Shown here: piece by piece, positions 1-5,390 of the stretch
Layout of the letters: each line of letters starts with the position of its first letter
Numbering within the stretch: position 1 is the first letter of the stretch
Source of the DNA: J088 sp003695505 [NCBI: Candidatus Dadabacteria bacterium]
Lineage (GTDB): Bacteria; J088
Direction of reading: 5' to 3'
Assembly: GCA_003695505.1 (NCBI GenBank)
Contig: RFIY01000137.1
Location: 1 to 7,465, forward strand
Length of the DNA: 7,465 bases
Program-made: the position numbers and the translations under genes
The notes under the pieces: generated by a model
Told to the model about the DNA's origin: nothing
Seen by the model: only the letters and a program-made list of their open reading frames with translations
Database searches by the model: none

Positions 1-259
1 GGCCCGGGAGGCGGGCAGCATTGCAGGACGTTGTGCCCGCACCGTTCTGTGTGGCGGTCAGCGCCTGTCCCCTCCCTGGACTCCGCGCAAGCCACCACCC
101 CTGTCACCCCGGAATTCGTCGTAGACGGATATCCGGGGTCCATTCGCGGCACGGCCCGGCTCGTCGGTTGCGGTACTCGTTCGTCGGGGCGCTTCTCGCG
201 GCTGGATCCCGGCTCGGGGCGACGAATGGGGTAATGAGGCCGGCGGGCTCGACGAGCGC
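1..259. other. Left-edge non-coding region
   Basis: I see no credible gene here. Short open frames exist on the plus strand, but their translations are rich in Arg, Pro, Ser and His, match no family I know, and run through a hairpin repeat. The stretch lies downstream of the minus-strand acyl-CoA synthetase stop codon. It contains the hairpin at 106-139. It also has a 7-base inverted pair, TTCGTCG (180-186) with CGACGAA (220-226), and two copies of TCGGGGCG (184-191 and 214-221). A gene fragment continuing past the left edge cannot be excluded. Confidence 0.5.
106..139. repeat. REP-like hairpin downstream of acyl-CoA synthetase
   Basis: The left arm (106-120, ACCCCGGAATTCGTC) pairs with the right arm (124-139, GACGGATATCCGGGGT) around a 3-base loop. 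There are 15 pairs, one of them G-T, and a single bulged base at 131. The GTCACCCCGG...CCGGGGTCCATT layout resembles dispersed intergenic palindromes common in high-GC proteobacteria; that resemblance is from memory. It lies about 120 bases past the stop of the minus-strand gene, so it could also stabilise the mRNA 3' end. No T-run follows on either strand, so it is not a standard intrinsic terminator. Confidence 0.6.
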
Positions 260-1840
260 CTAGATCGCCCGATCGTGGCCTTCCCAGTAGCGGGCGCGCA
301 GCGCCTTTTTGTCAGGTTTCCCGACGGCTGTCAGTGGCAGCGCGTCGACGAATTCTACGGTCTTCGGCGTTTGCACCGAGCCTTTGGCGTCCTTGACCTG
401 TTGTTGGATCTCGGCGGCAAGCTCATCGGACGGCTCGTGCCCGGGGCGTAATACGATCACGGCACGGACTTCTTCTCCCCACTTTTCGCTCGGCGTTCCG
501 ATCACGGCGACCTGCGCCACGGCCGGATGCGCCGCGATGATGTCTTCGACTTCTCGGGGATAGACGTTGAACCCACCGCTGACGATCATGTCCTTGGTAC
601 GGTCGACGATGTACAGGAAGCCATCGTCGTCAAAACGCCCGACGTCGCCCGTGTGTAGCCAGTCGCCCTTCAGGGTTTCGGCGGTCTGCTCCGGAAGGTT
701 ATGGTATCCGGCCATGACCAGTGGCCCACGGATACAAATTTCGCCGGCTTCGCCGTGTGGCACCGGATTCAGTTCGTCATCGAGCAGGGCGACCTTGATC
801 CAGGGTGATGGTCGGCCGCAGGCGGACAGGCGTTCCGGTTTGTTGAGGTCGTGCTCCTTGCGGCGCATACTCGCGATCACCATCGGGGCTTCCGACTGAC
901 CGAAGAACTGGAAAAAGATGTGTCCCCACTGGCGGATGCCGTCGGCAAGCCGTGTTGGATTCATGGGCGCCGCGCCGTAGAAGAGGGTCTGCAGGCTCGA
1001 CATGTCTGCGGTTTTTGCGCGCGGATGATCAAGCAGGACGTAGATCATCACCGGCACCAGCATCGTCGCGGTGATCTTGTGCTGTTCGACCATGTCGAAG
1101 AAGCCGTCGGGAGAAAACTTCTGCATGACGTAGATGCATCCACCGCGCTGCAGGGCTGGCACAAAGAATGCGGCGCCGGCGTGTGACAGCGGCGTCGCGA
1201 TCAGGATCCGCAGCGGATCGGGCCACTCCCAGTCGGCCATTTGCGTCATCGTCATCCAGGCCGAGGCGCGGTAGGGTTGCAGCACGCCTTTGGGGCGGCC
1301 GGTCGTACCGCCGGTGTAGACGATCGAGCCGATATCGTCAGGCGCGACATCCGGTGGCGTCAGCGGCTGCGGTTCGAATCCGGCCGCGAGCGCGGTGTAG
1401 TCCTGCCCGGCCGTCGTCGGGCCAAAAGCGAGCAGGTGCTTCAGTGTCGGACAGCGCCGACGCAGTTCAGTCGCCAGTTCCTCGAATGCCGTGGGATCAT
1501 AGACCAGCGCCTCAATGCCGGCATCGTCGATGATGTAGGCGTGGTCGTCAATCGATCCCAATGGGTGCAGTGTCGTGCCGCAGCAGCCGGAGATCTGCAT
1601 CGCAGCAATGTTGTAGAGAACCTCGGGACGATTCGCGGAGATCACCGCAACACGCGAACCCTTGCCCAGTCCAACGCTGTGCAGCGCCTGCACGAAACGA
1701 CTGGTCTGTTCGCGTACTTCACGGTAGCTCGCCACCGTGTCGCCCAGATGCAGGCAGGGCTCGTCGTTGTAGCGATTCAGCCCGTCGATGATCAGATGGG
1801 GCAGCAGTGGGAGGTCGGTCAACGGGTGGGGCGCAGCCAT
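260..1840 (-). CDS. AMP-forming acyl-CoA synthetase (fatty-acid--CoA ligase family)
   Basis: This 526-residue protein should activate a carboxylic acid with ATP to an acyl-adenylate and transfer it to CoA, in the cytosol. All core motifs of the adenylate-forming superfamily are present. The phosphate-binding loop YTGGTTGRPKG is at 175-185, and the A5 motif reads FGQSE at 313-317. TGD is at 397-399, followed by the hinge region DRTKDMI (413-419) and SGGFNVYPREVE. The C-terminal A10 catalytic lysine is K508 in TAVGKPDKK. Length is usual for the family. The overall style (HPLGS-DHAYI, GQSEAP) recalls the FadD8-like branch known from mycobacteria, so a medium- or long-chain or unusual carboxylate is plausible, but the substrate cannot be read from sequence. 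I chose ATG at 1838-1840 because GGAG precedes it (1844-1847, only 3 bases away). An in-frame ATG further upstream lies upstream of the candidate -10 and its extra residues do not resemble the family. The gene appears monocistronic and is divergent from the SMUG1 gene. Confidence 0.92.
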   Translation of the reverse strand: MAAPHPLTDLPLLPHLIIDGLNRYNDEPCLHLGDTVASYREVREQTSRFVQALHSVGLGKGSRVAVISANRPEVLYNIAAMQISGCCGTTLHPLGSIDDHAYIIDDAGIEALVYDPTAFEELATELRRRCPTLKHLLAFGPTTAGQDYTALAAGFEPQPLTPPDVAPDDIGSIVYTGGTTGRPKGVLQPYRASAWMTMTQMADWEWPDPLRILIATPLSHAGAAFFVPALQRGGCIYVMQKFSPDGFFDMVEQHKITATMLVPVMIYVLLDHPRAKTADMSSLQTLFYGAAPMNPTRLADGIRQWGHIFFQFFGQSEAPMVIASMRRKEHDLNKPERLSACGRPSPWIKVALLDDELNPVPHGEAGEICIRGPLVMAGYHNLPEQTAETLKGDWLHTGDVGRFDDDGFLYIVDRTKDMIVSGGFNVYPREVEDIIAAHPAVAQVAVIGTPSEKWGEEVRAVIVLRPGHEPSDELAAEIQQQVKDAKGSVQTPKTVEFVDALPLTAVGKPDKKALRARYWEGHDRAI

Positions 1841-1892
1841 GGTCTCCAGGCCTTTCGGGCGAGCGAATAGCGTCGAAAGTGAAACACGTTCT

Positions 1893-1898
1893 ATTTTA
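1893..1898 (-). promoter_or_regulatory. Candidate -10 element for acyl-CoA synthetase
   Basis: The minus strand reads TAAAAT here, one mismatch from the sigma-70 -10 consensus, 52 bases upstream of the start codon and in an AT-rich patch of an otherwise GC-rich region. No good -35 hexamer lies 16-18 bases upstream, so the promoter may depend on an activator or may be spurious. The TGAAC palindrome sits about 31 bases further upstream. Confidence 0.3.
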
Positions 1899-1929
1899 GG
1901 CGAGTCCCCCACCGGGTGCCGCATCGGAG

Positions 1930-1943
1930 TGAACAGTCGTTCA
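1930..1943. promoter_or_regulatory. TGAAC-N4-GTTCA palindrome, possible operator
   Basis: The sequence TGAACAGTCGTTCA has perfect 5-base arms separated by 4 bases. The size fits a dimeric repressor such as a TetR-family fatty-acid regulator. The GAAC-N4-GTTC core also matches the core of the LexA box described for Gram-positive bacteria. It is 90 bases upstream of the acyl-CoA synthetase start and about 236 bases upstream of the SMUG1 start. Position favours control of the synthetase; assignment to any regulator is inference. Confidence 0.4.
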
Positions 1944-1958
1944 GCAGGCACAAAAAAT

Positions 1959-2041
1959 GGGCCGCTTGCGGTCGATTGCGTGAAGCGAGGGGGATTGAAT
2001 GCGGTGGGGAGGTGCTTGTTGCGCAATCGTGCAAGCGGCCC
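1959..2041. repeat. Long interrupted inverted repeat
   Basis: The outer arms are GGGCCGCTTGC (1959-1969) and GCAAGCGGCCC (2031-2041), an exact 11-base inverted match. The inner arms CGATTGCG (1973-1980) and CGCAATCG (2022-2029) are an exact 8-base match in the same register. The two stem segments are separated by a small asymmetric internal loop (3 bases on one side, 1 on the other), leaving a 41-base loop at 1981-2021. Transcribed on either strand, it would form a 19-pair stem. It could be an RNA leader structure, a remnant of a small palindromic mobile element or a protein-binding region. No T-run follows it, so it is not an obvious terminator. Confidence 0.7.
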
Positions 2042-2053
2042 TGCGGTGGGGAG
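2000..2053. repeat. 12-base direct repeat pair
   Basis: TGCGGTGGGGAG occurs at 2000-2011, inside the loop of the long inverted repeat, and again at 2042-2053, immediately after its right arm. The repeat period is 42 bases, close to four helical turns, so both copies would face the same side of the DNA. This could be a pair of binding sites or a small duplication; which one is not determinable here. Confidence 0.5.
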
Positions 2054-2057
2054 TGAT

Positions 2058-2073
2058 TTCAGGATAACCTGAA
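2058..2073. repeat. TTCAGG-ATAA-CCTGAA palindrome
   Basis: Perfect 6-base arms (2058-2063 and 2068-2073) flank a 4-base centre, 106 bases upstream of the SMUG1 start codon. It could be an operator or a small RNA hairpin in the leader of the glycosylase gene. No matching regulator is encoded in the window. Confidence 0.45.
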
Positions 2074-2179
2074 GGAAGTTGCGTGTCAAGTCGGCGGGCT
2101 CTCGGCAAAAAGTGTTTGTCACGAGTCGCCCGTCCGCTCGCGCAGGGCTTATGAATACGTCGAAAAAATAGGGGTAACA

Positions 2180-2899
2180 ATGTTTGTAAATAGTCGTGAT
2201 GCGATTGCTGTTGCAACCGAATTGCGCGATGCAACGCGGCACCTGGCGTTCGGTGGCGACGTCGCGATGGTGTACCATCCCCTCGACTACGCCTGGCGGG
2301 TGCACCAGCAATGGCTGGAACGTTATGGTCAGGGACGCAAGCGTGTCCTGTTGATCGGCATGAATCCGGGGCCGTTCGGCATGGCGCAGACCGGCATTCC
2401 GTTTGGCGCGGTCAACCATGTGCGGGACTGGATGGGACTCGACGCACCGATCGACCAGCCGGGCGAGATGCACCCCAAACGGCCGATTACCGGTTGGGCG
2501 ACGACCCGCATCGAGGTCAGCGGCGATCGCCTCTGGACCTGGGCCGCGGCGCGGTTCGGTACGGCCGAACGTTTCTTTGCGGAGTTTTTCGTGATCAACT
2601 ACTGCCCCCTCTGTTTTCTGGGCGAGACCGGTCGCAATTTGACACCCGACAAACTGCCGGCGGCCGAGCGCGAGCCGCTGCAGGCGATCTGCGATGATGC
2701 ACTGGGCGCGTTCGTGCGCGTCTATCAGCCGGAATGGGTGCTTGGCGTCGGCAAGTTCGCGGCAAATCGGATTCGCGCGGCGATCACGGACGACGTGAGA
2801 ATCGGCACCGTGCTGCATCCCAGTCCCGCGAGCCCCGCGGCCAACCGCGGCTGGGCCGAAGCGGCCGAGCGGCAATTGCAGGAGCAGGGGGTGATCTGA
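2180..2899 (+). CDS. SMUG1-type (family 3) uracil-DNA glycosylase
   Basis: This 239-residue protein should excise uracil and related damaged bases such as 5-hydroxymethyluracil from DNA, leaving an abasic site for base-excision repair. Motif 1, GMNPGPFGMAQTGIPFG (60-76), carries the expected catalytic Asn62 and the base-stacking Phe75, spaced 13 residues apart as in human SMUG1 (N85, F98). HPKRPITGW follows at 98-106. FVINYCPLCF (137-146) supplies Asn140, equivalent to the base-recognition Asn of SMUG1. Motif 2, HPSPASPAANRGW (213-225), provides His213 and the DNA-wedging segment. No signal peptide is visible and the length suits a compact bacterial SMUG1. AGGGG (2170-2174) lies 5 bases before the ATG. 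The gene stands alone on the plus strand, convergent with the jelly-roll gene. The family is well known from animals and patchily distributed in bacteria, so horizontal transfer is plausible, though codon use is not visibly unlike its neighbours. Family assignment is firm; substrate range is inferred. Confidence 0.93.
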   Translation: MFVNSRDAIAVATELRDATRHLAFGGDVAMVYHPLDYAWRVHQQWLERYGQGRKRVLLIGMNPGPFGMAQTGIPFGAVNHVRDWMGLDAPIDQPGEMHPKRPITGWATTRIEVSGDRLWTWAAARFGTAERFFAEFFVINYCPLCFLGETGRNLTPDKLPAAEREPLQAICDDALGAFVRVYQPEWVLGVGKFAANRIRAAITDDVRIGTVLHPSPASPAANRGWAEAAERQLQEQGVI

Positions 2900-2906
2900 C
2901 AGGGGA

Positions 2907-3863
2907 TCATCGCGGGACGGCCTCGAATTGCCAGTCATCCCAGCAGACCGACAGCGATGTGCCCAGGTCGTGCAGTCCGTTGATCAGTTCGGCGGACGTG
3001 TAGAGTTTGAACGGATTGAGGTGTGTCAGGCCGTCGGGGTTCGCGTCGTCGGGGTGATGGGTCCAGTTGGTGACATCAAGCAGTGTTGCCGCCGCCGGCT
3101 CGATCCGTCGCACGACGAATCGCCCGGTTGAGGCATTGCCTTCGACGAATTCCAGTTCGAGCGCGGTCCACGTTTCGACGGCAATCGGCTGATCGGTTGC
3201 GATAACTTCCCAGACGTTTTCCCATCGTCCGTCCGTATACGTCTGTCCGTGTGCGCCAAGCACGAGTTCGTGGCGGTCGGGATCCTGACGGATCAGATTC
3301 ACGCTGATGCGAAACGGCCACGGGTCGTCGGTCCAGTTCGGATTGTTCCAGAGCTCGAACAGCGTCAGCCAGTCGAAGGTCACGTTGGCATCGCGCAGCT
3401 CGCTGAAGCCGTCGCCAAGGTAGAGGCGGATGCGCTGGCTGAACCGCGAAAACCCGAAGGTGTCATAGAGATTGGCCTGGACGCGCCCTTTTTGTCCGCC
3501 GACGTTGGGTTCGCGCAGTTCGAAGCAGATCGTGCGGTTTCCGCGTTGAACCGGATCGTCTGTCAGCCAGGCGCGCCGCTGCTGATCGGTGCCGCCCTGA
3601 AACTGAATCGTCACCCGCTGCGCGCCAGTCGCCGCCTCGAGATCCTGCGCCCAGTCGAACCCGGACTGGAGATCCGTTCCTGAAAGCACCAGCGATCCGC
3701 TGCGATCCAGCAGGGCGGTGTTCGGCTCGAACCCGCTTGCGATAACCGGGCCCGCGTCAACGCCAATGTCCTGAGATGCGGCGTCTAGTGTGTTGCAGCC
3801 GCAGCAGACCAGCAGCGCCAGTGTCAGCCCGCGCAAGCAGCGATCAGCTTGCGTAGCGTGCAA
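2907..3863 (-). CDS. Probable exported jelly-roll protein, polysaccharide lyase-like
   Basis: I do not recognise a named gene. With the proposed TTG start (3861-3863) the protein has 318 residues. A short basic N-terminus and hydrophobic segment LTLALLV (13-19) are followed by CCGC, an imperfect lipobox in which Cys23 could be lipidated. The rest is rich in beta-strand patterns with many aromatic residues: FDWLTLFELWNNPNW (163-177), PFRISVNLI, a Trp-rich strand near 230-240, NWTHHPD (266-272), NPFKLYTS (283-290) and WDDWQFE near the C-terminus. This recalls concanavalin A-like jelly-roll folds seen in heparin-lyase-type polysaccharide lyases and glycan-binding modules. Catalytic residues cannot be assigned, so lyase activity is inference. 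TTG was chosen because GGAAGG lies just upstream and it yields the signal-like N-terminus; this gives a 20-base overlap with the DsbA-like gene. A later TTG at 3834-3836 is an alternative. It is the last gene of the operon. Confidence 0.6.
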   Translation of the reverse strand: MHATQADRCLRGLTLALLVCCGCNTLDAASQDIGVDAGPVIASGFEPNTALLDRSGSLVLSGTDLQSGFDWAQDLEAATGAQRVTIQFQGGTDQQRRAWLTDDPVQRGNRTICFELREPNVGGQKGRVQANLYDTFGFSRFSQRIRLYLGDGFSELRDANVTFDWLTLFELWNNPNWTDDPWPFRISVNLIRQDPDRHELVLGAHGQTYTDGRWENVWEVIATDQPIAVETWTALELEFVEGNASTGRFVVRRIEPAAATLLDVTNWTHHPDDANPDGLTHLNPFKLYTSAELINGLHDLGTSLSVCWDDWQFEAVPR

Positions 3864-4461
3864 GTACACCTTCCAGTGCCTGTTCGACGGCGTCAAGCGG
3901 TGTGAATCCCATCGCGACCAGACGCGGCCGCTCGCCGCAGTCAGCGAGTAGTGTTGGAAAACTCTGGATGCCCAGGCCGCGTGCGTATTCGAAGTCGGCC
4001 AGCATCGCCCGCTCACTCTCCGGGGCGTGGACCGCCGCCATCAGTTCGTCCGGGTCGATGTCACATTCGTTGGCGACGGTTTCCCAGGTCGACTGTGCAG
4101 TCGGGTCCAGGCCCTCGGCGTAGAAGGCAATCTGCAGTCGGTCGAGCCATGCAAGCGCGCGATCCGGCGCAATCTGGCGGGCAGCGTGCCAGGCACGACT
4201 CGGCCTGGCGGTGTCATAGACGAACGCCGGGTGTCGCTCGAAGAAGTCGGTGCGCACGGGGCGGCCACTTCGTTCGCCGACCTGATGCCAGTGGTGCACG
4301 ACCGCGGCGGCCATCTCTGGCGCCATGGCCTGTCGGGTAAACGGGCGCAGTCCGCCGGTAACGACGCGGACATCGTGCCGTTCGTCCAGAACTCGGACCA
4401 CCGGGCCGAACGCGTAACACCACGAGCACATCGGGTCGGTGATATAGATCAGACGTGCCAT
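3844..4461 (-). CDS. DsbA-like thioredoxin-fold protein (CSWC), cytosolic
   Basis: This 205-residue protein belongs to the DsbA/FrnE-like thioredoxin-fold family. The redox motif CSWC (Cys12-Cys15) follows the first strand (RLIYITDPMCSWCYAF). The helical insertion typical of DsbA relatives occupies roughly 45-150. The loop QSFPT (166-170) supplies the expected cis-proline, Pro169, opposite the active site. There is no signal peptide, since the fold begins at residue 3, so it should act in the cytosol rather than as a periplasmic disulfide oxidase. It resembles the group annotated as predicted protein-disulfide isomerase or DsbA family protein; a reductase, isomerase or glutathione-linked role is possible and unproven. 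Its ATG lies 8 bases after the argB stop without a strong ribosome-binding site, so coupled translation is likely. No partner thioredoxin reductase is in the window. Confidence 0.85.
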   Translation of the reverse strand: MARLIYITDPMCSWCYAFGPVVRVLDERHDVRVVTGGLRPFTRQAMAPEMAAAVVHHWHQVGERSGRPVRTDFFERHPAFVYDTARPSRAWHAARQIAPDRALAWLDRLQIAFYAEGLDPTAQSTWETVANECDIDPDELMAAVHAPESERAMLADFEYARGLGIQSFPTLLADCGERPRLVAMGFTPLDAVEQALEGVLARYAS

Positions 4462-4469
4462 GGGGACGT

Positions 4470-5390
4470 TCAGTCCGGCGTACGGACGCGCGTTTCGGAT
4501 GTGGCTGTCAACATGGTGCCGATGCCCTCATCCGTGAACAGCTCCAGCAGCACCGCATTGGGCACGCGACCGTCCAGAATATGAACGCTGCCGACGCCGT
4601 CTTCGATGGCATCGATCGCGGACTGCAATTTGGGAATCATGCCGCCGGTCGCGCTGCCATCCGTGATCCAGCCGGCCGCGTCGTTGGCGGACGCACTCTG
4701 GATCAACTGTTCGCCGACGCGCACTCCCTCGACGTCGGTCAGCAGAATCAGTTTCTCGGCACGGAGCGCCCCGGCGATCGCCCCGGCGACGGCATCGGCG
4801 TTGATATTGAGGGTTTCGCCGTCGGACGAGCGGCCCACGGGTGCAATGACGGCGACGAATCCGGCACGTTCCACAGCTTCGATCACGGTCGGGTCGACCG
4901 CTTCGACCTCGCCGACCTTGCCCAGGTCGATCAGCTCTGGTGGTTGGCTGCCGCTGGTGCCCACCGAGATTCGTTTCCGCTTCGCCTCGATCAGTGCACC
5001 GTCCTTGCCCGACAGCCCGACACAGCGGCCTCCCGACGTCTGGATCAGGTTGACGATTTCTTTGTTGACGCGCCCGACCAGAACCATTTCGACGACGTCC
5101 ATCGTGGCCTCATCCGTGACCCGGTGGCCCTGAACGAATTGCGACTCGATCTGAAGGCGATCCAGCAGCTCGCCGATCTGGGGGCCACCGCCGTGTACGA
5201 TGACCGGATTGATGCCGACATGCTTGAGCAGCACGACGTCACGGGCAAAACTGGCCTTCAGTTCCGGATCGACCATGGCGTGCCCGCCATACTTGATGAC
5301 GATCGTGCGTCCGGAAAACTTCTGAATGTACGGCAGGGCTTCGTGCAGGATTTCGGCGCGTCTGCGGGCCTGGTCACGGGCGGTGGTCAT
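4470..5390 (-). CDS. argB: Acetylglutamate kinase
   Basis: ArgB phosphorylates N-acetyl-L-glutamate with ATP, the second step of arginine synthesis, in the cytosol. The 306-residue protein has the full amino-acid-kinase signature. KYGGHAM contains catalytic Lys33, the glycine-rich HGGGPQ loop is at 66-71 and RVTD is at 90-93. The substrate-binding NINADA is at 195-200 and the nucleotide-site TDVEGV at 218-223. TGGMIPK ends in Lys254, equivalent to the second catalytic lysine. About 25 extra residues precede the core ([18 protein letters not shown]). This mobile N-terminal helix characterises the hexameric, arginine-inhibited enzymes of Pseudomonas and Thermotoga, unlike the shorter E. coli form, so feedback inhibition by arginine is expected. 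The start ATG overlaps the stop of the upstream oppF-like gene (ATGA), and AGGA lies 6 bases upstream. No other arginine-synthesis gene is in the window. Confidence 0.96.
   Translation of the reverse strand: MTTARDQARRRAEILHEALPYIQKFSGRTIVIKYGGHAMVDPELKASFARDVVLLKHVGINPVIVHGGGPQIGELLDRLQIESQFVQGHRVTDEATMDVVEMVLVGRVNKEIVNLIQTSGGRCVGLSGKDGALIEAKRKRISVGTSGSQPPELIDLGKVGEVEAVDPTVIEAVERAGFVAVIAPVGRSSDGETLNINADAVAGAIAGALRAEKLILLTDVEGVRVGEQLIQSASANDAAGWITDGSATGGMIPKLQSAIDAIEDGVGSVHILDGRVPNAVLLELFTDEGIGTMLTATSETRVRTPD

Larger units (their letters stand above)
1841..2179. other. Structured divergent intergenic region
   Basis: This 339-base gap separates the start codons of the acyl-CoA synthetase (minus) and the SMUG1 glycosylase (plus), so it should hold both promoters. 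It is much longer than any other gap in the window. It carries a TGAAC-N4-GTTCA palindrome, a large interrupted inverted repeat, a 12-base direct repeat and a TTCAGG-N4-CCTGAA palindrome, listed separately. I see no convincing small gene. The minus-strand frame stays open across it, but that follows from base composition. I could not identify a convincing -35/-10 pair for the plus-strand gene. Confidence 0.6.

Noticed and set aside
21-263. 80-codon plus-strand open frame at the left edge
   Set aside because: Its composition is unlike a real protein, there is no ribosome-binding site, and it runs through the REP-like hairpin.
1241-1870. 209-codon plus-strand open frame
   Set aside because: It is antisense to the acyl-CoA synthetase core, whose motifs are unambiguous.
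2116-2155. TTGTCA (2116-2121) and TATGAA (2150-2155) as a sigma-70 promoter for the glycosylase
   Set aside because: The spacing is 28 bases, much too long for a functional -35/-10 pair.
1841-2938. In-frame upstream extension of the acyl-CoA synthetase reading frame giving an 892-residue protein
   Set aside because: The extra part lies antisense to the whole SMUG1 gene and across a structured intergenic region; the family starts near the MAAPHP Met, which has a GGAG upstream.
3864-4016. ATG-started extension of the jelly-roll gene into the DsbA-like gene
   Set aside because: The extension would be fully inside the DsbA-like coding sequence and would put the signal-like hydrophobic segment about 65 residues from the N-terminus.
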